The notes: generated by a model from the sequence alone, not told the origin. A DNA stretch of 64,000 bases from Clostridiales bacterium (GCA_012719035.1 JAAYBD010000029.1:41940-105939), one strand, 5' to 3'; numbered from the stretch's first letter, positions 18,471 to 28,775 are shown. A program made the numbers and translations.

Positions 18471-20297
18471 ATGTGCGGAATTGTCGGTTATACAGGAAGC
18501 AAACAGGCGGCTCCGATACTTTTGGAAGGTCTTGCGAGACTTGAATACAGGGGATATGACTCTGCCGGCATTGCTATCAATGACGGTGACAAAATAAATG
18601 TGGTAAAGGCTATGGGTCGGCTTGCCGTACTATGTGAAAAGAGCAACGGAGGCGCTGCCGCCCCCGGCTGCATAGGTATCGGACATACACGGTGGGCAAC
18701 ACACGGCAAGCCATCGGATGCCAACTCTCACCCTCATGTGAGCGAAAACGGACGCATTGCTATCGTCCACAACGGCATCATCGAAAACTATGCGTCTTTA
18801 AAGGAGATGCTTGTCAACAGAGGCAGGGTCTTCAAATCGGAAACAGATACCGAGGTTGCCGCCCAGCTTATTGACTACTATTACAACGGCAATATTTTGG
18901 AAGCGGTTTCGAGGGCTGTCCGCGAGCTTGAGGGGAGCTATGCTCTTGGTGTTGTCTGTGCTGACGAGCCGAATACTATTGTCGGCGTTAAAAGCCACGC
19001 ACCTCTCATCGTTGCATACAGTGATGACGGCAACTTCTTTGCATCCGACGTTATGGCGGTCATCAGCCATACCAAAACGGTTACATATCTTGAGGATGAC
19101 GAAATAGCAGTCGTCCGCAATGACGGCATTAAGTTCTATACACCGTTTTTGGATGAGATAAAGAAAGAAAAGTGCATTGTCGACTGGGACATCTCCGCCG
19201 CCGATAAGTGCGGTTACGAGCACTATATGTATAAGGAGATCATGGAGCAGCCCGATGCGGTTAGGCGCACTATAGAACCTTACATATCGGACGGAAGGGT
19301 AGACCTTTCAGCCGTACTTGACAGGGACTATGTAAAAAAACTCAACAGGATATTTATCGCTGCCTGCGGTTCGTCCTACCATGTGGGCGTAATAGCAAAA
19401 TACAATATAGAAAAGCTTGCGAGAGTTCCCGTTGAAGTCGTGCTTGCTTCCGAATTCCGCTACTGCGACCCTATAGTTGATCAGAACACGCTTGTAATAT
19501 GCATAAGCCAATCGGGAGAGACAGCAGATACGCTTGAAGCGCAGAGAGAAGCAAAGCGTTTGGGGGCGGCTACCCTTGCAATCGTAAATGTCGAGGGCAG
19601 TTCTATTGCCAAGAGTGCAGACAAGGTGATATATACAAAGGCGGGACCGGAAATCGCCGTTGCCACAACAAAGGCATACAGCACGCAGCTTGCTGTTACG
19701 GTGCTTATTGCGCTCTATACTGCGGAATGCTGCGAAGCAATTCCGGATAGCGAATATGACAAAATACTGTCAGAGCTCCTCTCTGTTCCCGAAAAGATGC
19801 TTAAAATTCTGGATGATAAGGCTAATATACAGTACCTTGCGTACCAACATTTTAACAATGAGGATTTGTTCTTTATCGGACGCAACATTGATTATGCGCT
19901 TTCTCTTGAAGGTTCGCTGAAGCTCAAAGAGATTTCATATATTCACTCGGAGGCATATGCCGCGGGTGAGCTGAAGCATGGGACAATATCCCTTGTGGTT
20001 GATGATACGCTTGTTATTGCCGTTGCATCTTACGGACGCCTTGTTGAGAAAACACTCAGCAACGCGCTTGAAGTAAAGGCACGCGGTGCGCACGTTATGG
20101 GGATAACAACTGAGAGCCTCAAGCAAAAAGTGGGAGCTGTGACCGATGAGATTATCACCATCCCCGATACGCACGAAGTTCTTTTGCCATCTCTTGCTGT
20201 ACTTCCATTACAGCTTTTTGCCTACTATGTTGCCCTTTACAGAGGCTGCGATATAGATAAGCCGAGAAATCTTGCCAAAAGCGTCACAGTGGAATAA
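18471..20297 (+). CDS. glmS: Glutamine--fructose-6-phosphate aminotransferase (isomerizing)
   Basis: MCGIVGYTGSKQAAPILLEGLARLEYRGYDSAGIA...; C-terminal NLAKSVTVE. ORF track start at 18435 is an N-terminal overextension (Cys2 must be N-terminal). Confidence 0.98.
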   Translation: MCGIVGYTGSKQAAPILLEGLARLEYRGYDSAGIAINDGDKINVVKAMGRLAVLCEKSNGGAAAPGCIGIGHTRWATHGKPSDANSHPHVSENGRIAIVHNGIIENYASLKEMLVNRGRVFKSETDTEVAAQLIDYYYNGNILEAVSRAVRELEGSYALGVVCADEPNTIVGVKSHAPLIVAYSDDGNFFASDVMAVISHTKTVTYLEDDEIAVVRNDGIKFYTPFLDEIKKEKCIVDWDISAADKCGYEHYMYKEIMEQPDAVRRTIEPYISDGRVDLSAVLDRDYVKKLNRIFIAACGSSYHVGVIAKYNIEKLARVPVEVVLASEFRYCDPIVDQNTLVICISQSGETADTLEAQREAKRLGAATLAIVNVEGSSIAKSADKVIYTKAGPEIAVATTKAYSTQLAVTVLIALYTAECCEAIPDSEYDKILSELLSVPEKMLKILDDKANIQYLAYQHFNNEDLFFIGRNIDYALSLEGSLKLKEISYIHSEAYAAGELKHGTISLVVDDTLVIAVASYGRLVEKTLSNALEVKARGAHVMGITTESLKQKVGAVTDEIITIPDTHEVLLPSLAVLPLQLFAYYVALYRGCDIDKPRNLAKSVTVE

Positions 20298-20337
20298 TAT
20301 CGTGTTATTATAAGGCTTGTCGCTGCGGCAGACCATT

Positions 20338-20376
20338 AAAGCTTACCTTTACTGAATTCTGATAAAGGTAAGCTTT
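20338..20376 (+). terminator. Rho-independent terminator after glmS
   Basis: AAGCTTACCTTTA..TAAAGGTAAGCTTTT. Confidence 0.75.
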
Positions 20377-20487
20377 TGGTTATAATACGGCAGAGATGTT
20401 TTTTATTTATGACGGGCATACTTTTATTATCTATGTTTATGATATCTGTATGCAGGGGCAATAAAAGCGGATTAACAGAGGTGTAAT

Positions 20488-21438
20488 ATGTCGGAAATTT
20501 ATCTTGCAGGCGGCTGCTTTTGGGGAACGGAAAAATACATTGCGTCTATCCGCGGGGTTCAATCGACGCAGGTAGGCTATGCAAATGGCAAGACAGTGAA
20601 TCCCACTTATGAAGAAGTTTGCAATCAGAATACGGGACATGCGGAAGCAGTTCGGGTGATTTATGACCCCGGGGTCATTCCGCTGGAATTTTTGCTGGAG
20701 CTGTATTATGAATCGATTGACCCTGTTTCGATTAACCGTCAGGGAGGCGATTCGGGAATGCAGTATAGGACGGGCATCTACTATGTAAATGAAGCCGATT
20801 TGCCGCTGATTGAGCACTCTATTTCACAGCTGCAAAAACGCTATGATAAACCCGTTGCTATTGAGGTGGAGCCGCTTGACAATTTTAGTCCGGCAGAGGA
20901 ATACCATCAAAAATATCTCGACAAAAACCCGGGCGGGTATTGCCATATTCGAAAGGATAAGTTTGAGAAAGCGGCGAAAGCCCTTGTCAACCCTGCTGTT
21001 TATAAGGCTCCTGATGATGACAGGCTGCGCAAAATTTTGACCCCGATGCAGTATGAGGTTACGCAGAACAATGCCACCGAACCGCCGTTTAAAAACGAAT
21101 TCTTCAATACGTTTCAATCCGGAATCTATGTGGACATTATCACCGGCGAGCCGCTTTTTGCATCAAGTGATAAATTTGAATCCGGCTGCGGCTGGCCGAG
21201 CTTCTCAAAACCTATTGACCCCAGTGTTATTTGCGAGAAGAAAGATACTTCTCATGGTATGATTAGAACTGAGGTGAGAAGTAGAGCGGGGAATGCACAT
21301 TTAGGTCATGTGTTTAATGATGGACCGAAAGAACTGGGCGGGGTGCGCTACTGCATAAACAGTGCATCTCTGCGGTTTATACCTGAAGAAGAAATGGAAA
21401 GTGAAGGATACGGATATTTATTGGAACTGATACGATGA
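20488..21438 (+). CDS. msrAB: Bifunctional peptide methionine sulfoxide reductase MsrA/MsrB
   Basis: MsrA part [17 protein letters not shown]; MsrB part [10 protein letters not shown]...[11 protein letters not shown] in one ORF. Confidence 0.96.
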   Translation: MSEIYLAGGCFWGTEKYIASIRGVQSTQVGYANGKTVNPTYEEVCNQNTGHAEAVRVIYDPGVIPLEFLLELYYESIDPVSINRQGGDSGMQYRTGIYYVNEADLPLIEHSISQLQKRYDKPVAIEVEPLDNFSPAEEYHQKYLDKNPGGYCHIRKDKFEKAAKALVNPAVYKAPDDDRLRKILTPMQYEVTQNNATEPPFKNEFFNTFQSGIYVDIITGEPLFASSDKFESGCGWPSFSKPIDPSVICEKKDTSHGMIRTEVRSRAGNAHLGHVFNDGPKELGGVRYCINSASLRFIPEEEMESEGYGYLLELIR

Positions 21439-21485
21439 AGCTTTGCTGTTATCCCGCGCTGATTCTTAGATAAAACAGAAATCTT

Positions 21486-21532
21486 GCCAAAAGCCCGCCT
21501 GCGGAACATTGCTCCGCAAGCGGGCTTTTGGC
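21486..21532. terminator. Large perfect inverted repeat, probable bidirectional terminator
   Basis: GCCAAAAGCCCGC..TGCGGA-ACATTGC-TCCGCA..GCGGGCTTTTGGC; lacks a trailing T-tract outside the stem. Confidence 0.6.
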
Positions 21533-21632
21533 AGCTGCGGATGATAATTTGAGGCAGTGTGTTTTAAAAGCGGAAATGCAAGTTTTTATCTTTGAAATCT
21601 TTTTATATAATACTGAAGAATGAAATAGGTTT

Positions 21633-21682
21633 ACCTTGTATTACACGACAAGAAATACTATAATGATACAAGGTCGATACAA
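21633..21682 (+). promoter_or_regulatory. Promoter and operator candidate of the two-component operon
   Basis: TTGTAT (21636-21641)-N17-TATAAT (21659-21664); ACCTTGTAT/ATACAAGGT inverted repeat; GATACAA direct repeats at 21665 and 21676. Confidence 0.65.
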
Positions 21683-21709
21683 TTTCAAGGCAATATTCTC
21701 ACCGAGAGG

Positions 21710-22372
21710 GTGGAAAAATTGATTAAAATATTGATAGTTGAGGACGAAAAGGCAATAAATGACCTCATTGAGATGAACTTGACCGAAGCAGGCTACGACT
21801 GTACCTGTGCATATGATGGAATAGTGGCGGCAGATATCATCGAAAAGGAACGATTCGACCTCATTTTGCTTGATATTATGCTTCCGGGCGCTAACGGATA
21901 TGAGCTTATGGACTATATAAAACCGCTTGAGATGCCCGTTATTTTTCTTACAGCCAAGGGCAGCGTGCAGGACAGGGTAAAAGGATTGAAGCTTGGAGCG
22001 GACGACTATCTTGTCAAACCATTTGAAATAGTGGAACTTCTTGCAAGGGTCGAAACCGTTTTACGCCGTGCCGGTAAGACGCAGACGATAATCAAAGTGG
22101 ACGACATAATGATAGATACAAGGGCCCACACTGTCATGCGCGGAAGCCGCGAGATACAGCTTACCATGAAGGAATTCGATCTGCTCCTTCTGTTTGTCCG
22201 CAACCGCAATATAGCGCTTTTTCGCGAAACACTGTATGAAAGAGTCTGGGAAAGCGACTATATGGGTGACAGCAGAACGGTCGACCTTCACGTTCAGCGT
22301 CTTCGCAAGAAGCTGCATTGGGAGGACAAAATTAAGGCTATATATAAGGTGGGATACCGATTAGAAGTATGA
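21710..22372 (+). CDS. OmpR-family response regulator
   Basis: Receiver domain (ILIVEDEKAIND..LILLDIMLPGANGYEL..LTAKGS..GADDYLVKPF) plus winged helix (SRTVDLHVQRLRKKL..VGYRLEV). Confidence 0.95.
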   Translation: MEKLIKILIVEDEKAINDLIEMNLTEAGYDCTCAYDGIVAADIIEKERFDLILLDIMLPGANGYELMDYIKPLEMPVIFLTAKGSVQDRVKGLKLGADDYLVKPFEIVELLARVETVLRRAGKTQTIIKVDDIMIDTRAHTVMRGSREIQLTMKEFDLLLLFVRNRNIALFRETLYERVWESDYMGDSRTVDLHVQRLRKKLHWEDKIKAIYKVGYRLEV

Positions 22373-23325
22373 GAGCCTATTCGTTTCCAAAGACATTTGC
22401 AGTTGCAGCATCTATAATTGCGGTAATACTGTTTGCAGGGGAATGTTTGTTCTTTTCATTTAACCCTGCAATGGCAATGGACTACTATGAATTATATGTT
22501 ATATTTTTGATTCTTGCCTCAATTTTGGGGGCACTGCTGTTTTCTGCGCTCATTTATGCGGTTTCGCCGAAGACAGAGCCTAAATCGAAAATGAATACTG
22601 CCGAGATAACGAAACTTCAAAATGAGTTGACTCATCTTGAAGATATAGCGGCAAGGCGCGAGGACTTTATCGCAAGCTTTGCACATGAACTTAAAACCCC
22701 GCTTACGGCAATTATCGGCTATGCCGATATGCTTCGCTCAAAGGAAATGGCTCCAAAGACGAGATTTACGGCGGCGGGTTATATTTTTTCAGAGGGGAAA
22801 CGCCTTGAGGCGCTTTCCCTTAAATTGCTTGATATAATAGTTGTGGGTAGGCAGGAGTTTGAAAAACGCAAATACGATGCCGGCGTACTAATACGCGAGG
22901 TTGCTGCAGTTACCGTTCCATCTGTCGGTGATGCAGGCATGACACTTGATATACGATGGGAAAAGGGCGAAGTGGAGATAGAGCCCGACCTCTTCAAAAC
23001 ACTTTTGATAAATCTTGTAGACAACGCAAGAAAGGCAAGCAAAATAGGGCAGAGCATAGAGCTTTTCGGCAAGAACGAGGAGGACGGCTATTCGTTTTAT
23101 ATCCGCGATTATGGTACAGGTATGAAATCTGAGGAGATTACAAAAATCGCAGAGCCGTTTTATATGGTGGACAAAAGCCGTTCCCGCGCCCAGAACGGAG
23201 CGGGGCTTGGACTTGCTCTTTGCAAGCGTATAGCAGAACTTCACGGTACCGAGCTGCAATATTACAGTGAAGAAGGCAAAGGCACGACCGTCCGTATTTT
23301 TCTTGCGGGGGGTGCCCAGACGTGA
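22369..23325 (+). CDS. Sensor histidine kinase
   Basis: Two N-terminal TM segments; FIASFAHELKTPLTAIIGYADML H-box; NLVDNARKAS; GAGLGLALCKRIAELHG. Confidence 0.95.
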   Translation: MRAYSFPKTFAVAASIIAVILFAGECLFFSFNPAMAMDYYELYVIFLILASILGALLFSALIYAVSPKTEPKSKMNTAEITKLQNELTHLEDIAARREDFIASFAHELKTPLTAIIGYADMLRSKEMAPKTRFTAAGYIFSEGKRLEALSLKLLDIIVVGRQEFEKRKYDAGVLIREVAAVTVPSVGDAGMTLDIRWEKGEVEIEPDLFKTLLINLVDNARKASKIGQSIELFGKNEEDGYSFYIRDYGTGMKSEEITKIAEPFYMVDKSRSRAQNGAGLGLALCKRIAELHGTELQYYSEEGKGTTVRIFLAGGAQT

Positions 23326-24044
23326 ATAAACTGCTTAGAATCCTACTGCCCATACTGCTTACAGCTTCAATAATACTGCTGGCGGCGTGGCTGCCAAAGG
23401 AAATTTTTAAAGATACGTATGACGAACTCGATGGACCTAAGGCAATGGATAAGGAATCTCCGGTCGGTATCATGCGGTCAAAATATCTTGCAAGAGCGCT
23501 GTGCACTTCAGAGAGATTTTTATACGAGGATGAAGAGGCGGTGAATCCTGAACAGCGCGCCGAAATCCTTCAAACACTGTTTGATTTTTTTTCGAAAATC
23601 GGAGTTCCCGAATTCTTTTACGCGGAATTAGAGACGCTTAACGATTCGGCAGTTATTGGAAGCATGTCGATCAACACAAAAGGCGGGGCAAAACTGCCCG
23701 TTATTCATATATACCTTGAGTGGGAGGTATTTTGGTCAAACTGGCTGGAAGCATACATAGACGCGGATACAGGGAAAATCCTTTATCTCTATATAAGCGG
23801 AAGCTGCATAGATAACACTATTATACAAAATAAAAGCGGGCAGAAGCCCACACTTGATGTAGTTACCGCGGTTTTCGGAGAGCATACGGGCTATATTGCC
23901 CAAGGTGTCGAATACTCAACAAATCCGAACGAAAACGCCGTTATTGTGCGCTATTCCGATGGAACAGCCGAAGCGGAGTACAAAATAAACAATGTTTATT
24001 ACGAAGGCACCATGTATGACCTTAAAATTATGCCGCTGCCATAG
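23322..24044 (+). CDS. Uncharacterised membrane-anchored protein, third gene of the two-component operon
   Basis: GTG start overlapping histidine kinase stop; MNKLLRILLPILLTASIILLAAWLPKEIF N-terminal TM then extracytoplasmic domain; no family recognised. Confidence 0.75.
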   Translation: MNKLLRILLPILLTASIILLAAWLPKEIFKDTYDELDGPKAMDKESPVGIMRSKYLARALCTSERFLYEDEEAVNPEQRAEILQTLFDFFSKIGVPEFFYAELETLNDSAVIGSMSINTKGGAKLPVIHIYLEWEVFWSNWLEAYIDADTGKILYLYISGSCIDNTIIQNKSGQKPTLDVVTAVFGEHTGYIAQGVEYSTNPNENAVIVRYSDGTAEAEYKINNVYYEGTMYDLKIMPLP

Positions 24045-24166
24045 GCTTGACAAAAGCATGAATAGCAAGGTGTGCATATTATAAATCTCCGCCGCTCTGT
24101 ATAAGCAAATAAAAATCAGGGGCGTATCCGTATTAAGACCGCAACTTTATAGACAATTTTAAGGAA

Positions 24167-24195
24167 AAGCAGACAGCAAAATATGCTGTCTGCTT
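24167..24195 (+). terminator. Rho-independent terminator
   Basis: AAGCAGACAGCA-AAATA-TGCTGTCTGCTTT. Confidence 0.7.
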
Positions 24196-24336
24196 TCGAG
24201 GTTTAAACAGTATATTTAGAAGCTTATTCGACAAATTCATTGAAAATGACACATTATTTTATGCTTTGTTTTAAGCTGCCAGTAAAAAATGGGGAAGCGG
24301 CTCTGTTTAAAGACCACAGACCCGCATATACCGTCA

Positions 24337-25656
24337 TTATGGGAAGATCTTTATTTTGGTAACGCGGCTCAAACGCCAGATGCTCAGGGAGAAGTTAAAG
24401 ATTTCTTCAAAGAAAATGATTCCGATATATCCGTTTAGAGCAAATTCAGGCAATAAGGTGTAGACCAAAATGACTCCGAAAAAAGCGTCCAGTATGTTGA
24501 AGCCCATTGACCACATATGCTCGCCTAAACCTTTCAGACAGCCGTCTGTGACCATATCCATGTACATTATCGGTATAAGGAAGGCAAATATCCTGAGGTA
24601 GTAACCAGCTTCCTCACTTTTGTAAATCGCCTTGCCAAGCGTTTCAGATAAGATAAAAATAATAAGGCCGATAAACAAAGAAAATCCGAGGGACTTTCGC
24701 AGCAGCGCGGAAACAGTTTTTGATATTTCCTCCTTTTTCCCCGATACCTGCGCCGCCGTCAGCTCCGGAACGATCAGTTCCGCAAGTGCCGTTATAATGC
24801 AGGACGGGAAAAAGATTATCGGAAATACCATGCCCTGAATAGTGCCATAGCCGGCAAGGGCGGAGTTTGCGGAGTAGCCCGCTTTTTTCAGACCGCGCGG
24901 GACAAGAAGCTGCTCAAGCGTTGACAGGGAACTCCGCGCATAGGCTGAAAGCGCAAGCGGAACGGCTATGCTCAGCATTCGTGTAGGCAGACGGGGTGAG
25001 GACTCGGATTTTTCTCCGTATTTCCGGCGGTCCAGAAGAAAAACAGTAAGCATCATAAGGAAAGAGCATATCTCTGCGGCGGTGCTTCCCGCGGAAACCG
25101 CAGCACAGCTTTTTTCAAGGTCACCTTCGGGAGCAAAACCAAGAAAAACAACTACGAGACCTATTCTTATAAGCTGTTCTGAAACCTGAACGGCAGCAGC
25201 CTTGAATATCCTCCCGCTTGCGGTGAAGTAGCCGTAAATTACAGAGGACAATGAAATAAACGGCAGACTCAGAGAAAGGATGCGGAGAGACATAACGGTC
25301 CTCGCGTCTCCTACCCAAAGAAACCCTATAGGCTCGGCACAAAGATATAGGATTAGAGCTGAAGAAATACCGAAAAACAGGCTGTATGAAATGCAAAGCC
25401 ACATGGCGCGCCCTACGCCGCCCGCCCGATTTAGCCCAAGCTCCTCAGAAATAAGGCGCGTTGAGGCAAAGCGTATGCCGGAAATCGCAACAGTTGCCGC
25501 AAGGAAGCTGACAGAACCGACAAGACCGTATAGCCCGACTCCCGCAGCACCTATCCTTGATACCAGCCACATCTGGAAGATAAGGGCGATGCACCTCATG
25601 ACAAGTGATGAGCCTGTTAATAGCACTGTGTCATGCATTAGTTTTTTTTTATTCAC
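24337..25656 (-). CDS. Oligosaccharide flippase / SpoVB-like MVF-family protein
   Basis: MNKKKLMHDTVLLTGSSLVMRCIALIFQMWLVSRIGAAGVGLYGLVGSVSFLAATVAISGIRFASTRLISEELG. Confidence 0.85.
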   Translation of the reverse strand: MNKKKLMHDTVLLTGSSLVMRCIALIFQMWLVSRIGAAGVGLYGLVGSVSFLAATVAISGIRFASTRLISEELGLNRAGGVGRAMWLCISYSLFFGISSALILYLCAEPIGFLWVGDARTVMSLRILSLSLPFISLSSVIYGYFTASGRIFKAAAVQVSEQLIRIGLVVVFLGFAPEGDLEKSCAAVSAGSTAAEICSFLMMLTVFLLDRRKYGEKSESSPRLPTRMLSIAVPLALSAYARSSLSTLEQLLVPRGLKKAGYSANSALAGYGTIQGMVFPIIFFPSCIITALAELIVPELTAAQVSGKKEEISKTVSALLRKSLGFSLFIGLIIFILSETLGKAIYKSEEAGYYLRIFAFLIPIMYMDMVTDGCLKGLGEHMWSMGFNILDAFFGVILVYTLLPEFALNGYIGIIFFEEIFNFSLSIWRLSRVTKIKIFP

Positions 25657-25778
25657 AAAAAGCTTGCCCCCTTTGCCGTATACGCAAGTATATGCGGCAG
25701 GGGGGACAAATTTTCTATTTAAGAGCGTTTACAATATTTATAGGCAAAAAGAAGCCCGATTGTTGGAAGTGCTCATAT

Positions 25779-27836
25779 TCAGTTAAGCGTACCGTCGTTT
25801 ATGACAAAAAGTTCGTCGATTCGTCTGCGGAGTCTCTCGTTTTCCGGCTTTGACAATTCCGGATCGTTTTTCAGAAGCTCCTGCGCCGCTTCCTGCGCGT
25901 CATGCAGAACCCGAATGTCAGTGCATAGATCGGCAATATGCATTTCAGGAAGTCCGTGCTGGCGGGAACCGAAAAAGTCTCCGGGACCGCGAAGCTTTAG
26001 GTCTTCTTCAGATATCTTGAAGCCATCGGAAGTCTGTTCCATGACCTTAAGTCTTGATTTTGAGATTTCATTGTCCACATCCGAAAACAGTATGCAGTAG
26101 CTTTTGTGAGTGCCTCGTCCGACACGTCCGCGAAGCTGATGAAGCTGGCTTAAACCGAAGCGTTCCGCGTTTTCAACCACCATGAGAGAGGCATTGGGAA
26201 CATCGACGCCCACTTCTATTACTGTGGTGGAAACAAGTATGTCAATCTCCCCGTCTACAAAGGCCTGCATCGTCCTATCCTTTTCCGAAGTCTTCATTTT
26301 GCCGTGGACACAGCCAACGCGTAGGTCGGGAAACACCTTGCTCTGAAGTTCGGCGGAATACTCTTTTGCGCTTTTGAGGTTTTGCGGGCGCTCCTCGTTT
26401 TCATCAATGGCAGGACATACAACGAAGACCTGTCTGCCGTCTTTGACCTGCTTGAGCATGAAGTTATAGATGCGCTCCCGCATATCCTCACCGACCGCGA
26501 AAGTGTCGACTTTCTTTCTGCCCGGAGGAAGCTCATCGATTATTGAAACATCAAGATCACCGTAAATTATCAAGGCAAGTGTGCGGGGAATAGGCGTTGC
26601 CGACATAACGAGTGTGTGTGGGCTATGGCCTTTTGCTATGAGCGCCGCCCGCTGGTTTACACCAAAACGATGCTGCTCATCGGTTATTACGAGAGCGAGC
26701 TTATTAAACTCTACGCTGCCGCTGAGAAGGGCATGAGTGCCGACAAGAAGATCCGCTTCGCCTTCTTTTACCGAAGCAAGAACCTCCCGTTTCTGCTTCG
26801 CGGTCATGGAGCCGGTCAGCTTAAAAACTTTGATTCCGAAAGGGGAGAGGAGTTCGCAAAAGGTTTTATAGTGCTGATTTGCAAGAATCTCTGTCGGTGC
26901 CATAAACGCGCTTTGAAGTCCTCCCTCGTACACGCACCATATACAGGCGGCGGCAACTATGGTTTTTCCGCTGCCTACATCGCCCTGAACAAGCCTGTTC
27001 ATAGCAGCACCTGAACTCATATCCCTTGCACATTCGGCAATTGCCCGCTTCTGGGCGCCTGTTAAGACGAAAGGCAGGCTTGAAAAGAAACGTTCCAGTC
27101 TGGGTGCAGTAACTGTTATGCCGCTTTTTTTGATTCTTGAGTTTTTCATTCGCGTGAGCGCGCAGGAAAGAACGAAAAGCTCCTCAAATATCAGCCGCCT
27201 GCGCGAAAGCTCCAGAGCCGTGTAATCGGAAGGAAAATGGATGTTTTCAAAAGCATATGGCGACTTGCAAAGCTGAGCTTTTTCAGCGACAGAATCGGGG
27301 AGAGCATCGGGAAGCTTTGCCGAACATTCATCAAGTCCGCGCCGTATCGCAGAAATGAGCATCTTCTGCGAAATACCCGATGTCAGACGATAAATAGGTA
27401 CAATGCGGCCTGTGAGCGAGTGCGGAGTGTCCTCCGGCTCAAACAAGGGATTTATCATCGAACGGCGCTGACCTTCAAGCGTTACCTTTCCATAGAAAAC
27501 ATAGGACTTGCCCATTTGAAGCTGATAGCGGATATAGCTTTGATTGAAATATGTAACATCTATCGAACCGCTGTCATCAACGATTCTGAACTTCACAAGC
27601 TCCATTCCGCGGCGAATCCTGCTCAAAGTAGGCTCGTCCGCGATTACAGTGCGGACGCAGGCGGATTCTCCCTGTTTAAGCGCCGCGATAGGGACGGTTT
27701 TTGTCCTGTCCTCGTATGTGCGCGGGAAAAAACAGATCAAATCGCGAAGGGTACTTATGCCTAATTTCGCAAGAGAGTCCGCACGCTGCTGACCTATACC
27801 TTTAAGATATCTTATGTCATCAGATAGCTCTGCCAT
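25779..27836 (-). CDS. recG: ATP-dependent DNA helicase RecG
   Basis: MAELSDDIRYLKGIGQQRADSLAKLGISTLRDLICFFPRTYEDR...GDVGSGKTIVA...DEQHRFGVNQR...LRGRVGRG; start chosen by RBS GGAGGTG. Confidence 0.97.
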   Translation of the reverse strand: MAELSDDIRYLKGIGQQRADSLAKLGISTLRDLICFFPRTYEDRTKTVPIAALKQGESACVRTVIADEPTLSRIRRGMELVKFRIVDDSGSIDVTYFNQSYIRYQLQMGKSYVFYGKVTLEGQRRSMINPLFEPEDTPHSLTGRIVPIYRLTSGISQKMLISAIRRGLDECSAKLPDALPDSVAEKAQLCKSPYAFENIHFPSDYTALELSRRRLIFEELFVLSCALTRMKNSRIKKSGITVTAPRLERFFSSLPFVLTGAQKRAIAECARDMSSGAAMNRLVQGDVGSGKTIVAAACIWCVYEGGLQSAFMAPTEILANQHYKTFCELLSPFGIKVFKLTGSMTAKQKREVLASVKEGEADLLVGTHALLSGSVEFNKLALVITDEQHRFGVNQRAALIAKGHSPHTLVMSATPIPRTLALIIYGDLDVSIIDELPPGRKKVDTFAVGEDMRERIYNFMLKQVKDGRQVFVVCPAIDENEERPQNLKSAKEYSAELQSKVFPDLRVGCVHGKMKTSEKDRTMQAFVDGEIDILVSTTVIEVGVDVPNASLMVVENAERFGLSQLHQLRGRVGRGTHKSYCILFSDVDNEISKSRLKVMEQTSDGFKISEEDLKLRGPGDFFGSRQHGLPEMHIADLCTDIRVLHDAQEAAQELLKNDPELSKPENERLRRRIDELFVINDGTLN

Positions 27837-27902
27837 ATCGCACCTCCATTTGACGCCTTTTCTTGGAAGAATTCCGCTGTTTCGATGTTGCATTTGCATA
27901 TT

Positions 27903-27974
27903 ATACCATAGCCGCGAAGCGGCATTATGGTATATGTATTTTAATCCTGTATAATGACTGCGGTCATTATACCA
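27903..27974 (-). repeat. Solo copy, inverted orientation, of the 71-bp repeat family
   Basis: ATACCATAGCCGCGAAGCGGCATTATGGTATATGTATTTTAATCCTGTATAATGACTGCGGTCATTATACC aligns over its length with the reverse complement of the unit upstream of argG. Confidence 0.9.
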
Positions 27975-28103
27975 TAAAAAGCCGGAATATGTAAAATATA
28001 CGTGATTAGGGGATATTTTAGCACTATATAATATCGTTTTCGGAGAAACATTTTTGTTTGTATTTCGTCAAACAACTAAGAAAAAATTAAGGAGAACCCG
28101 CCG

Positions 28104-28577
28104 ATGAAAAAGATTGTCATACTTTTAAGCTGTGCCCTGCTTGTCATATCTCTTGCAGCCTGCGGAAGTGGAAAAAACACCGAGGCAAAACCCGGAGACA
28201 CGATGAGTCTTGAAGAAATATTCGACAGTATACTCAAAGATGTCGATGGTATGCCGGAAGTTTCAGAAACCGAAGTAACAGATGAAAATTATCACTATTA
28301 CCTGTTTATAGAGCCTGTTGAAGGCGCCGAGGCCCTTGCAGCAGACAGCATTATAAACGCGGTACCGCATTCTGCTGTTCTCCTTCGTCTGCCGGAGGAA
28401 GCTGATGCGTCTAAGGTTGCTGAGGATATTGAAAAAAACGCCAATCCCCGCAAGTGGATATGTGTCGGTGCCGAAAAGACTATTGTCAAAGCTCACGGCA
28501 GCACGATTTTGCTGGTTATGTCATTTACAGACACAGCAGATAAGATTGCCTCGAATTTTGATGCTCTCTGGGCATAG
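28104..28577 (+). CDS. Putative lipoprotein of unknown function
   Basis: MKKIVILLSCALLVISLAACGSGKNTEAK: lipobox LAAC; RBS AGGAGA. Confidence 0.75.
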   Translation: MKKIVILLSCALLVISLAACGSGKNTEAKPGDTMSLEEIFDSILKDVDGMPEVSETEVTDENYHYYLFIEPVEGAEALAADSIINAVPHSAVLLRLPEEADASKVAEDIEKNANPRKWICVGAEKTIVKAHGSTILLVMSFTDTADKIASNFDALWA

Positions 28578-28601
28578 AAATGAAAACAGGAAAAGTGGAG
28601 A

Positions 28602-28634
28602 TGCCATACAGGATAATATACTGTATGGCATTTT
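28602..28634 (+). terminator. Rho-independent terminator
   Basis: TGCCATACAG..CTGTATGGCATTTT. Confidence 0.75.
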
Positions 28635-28649
28635 CGCAGCAAAAAGCGC

Positions 28650-28678
28650 TTGCATATATCCGCCTGCAGTGGTAAAAT
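28650..28678 (+). promoter_or_regulatory. Promoter of tRNA-Gly
   Basis: TTGCAT-N17-TAAAAT, 18 bp upstream of the tRNA. Confidence 0.6.
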
Positions 28679-28696
28679 AGCAAACACATGATATCT

Positions 28697-28770
28697 GCGG
28701 GTGTAGTTCAATGGCAGAACATCAGCTTCCCAAGCTGAATACGTGGGTTCGATTCCCATCACCCGCTCCA
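28697..28770 (+). tRNA. tRNA-Gly (anticodon CCC), encoded CCA
   Basis: GCGGGTG..CACCCGC acceptor, TCAGC-TTCCCAA-GCTGA anticodon arm, GTGGG-TTCGATT-CCCAT T-arm, 3' TCCA. Confidence 0.93.
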
Positions 28771-28775
28771 AAACC

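Noticed and set aside
21486-21532. Large inverted repeat as a mobile-element end
   Set aside because: Single copy, sits right after msrAB and is best explained as a bidirectional terminator.
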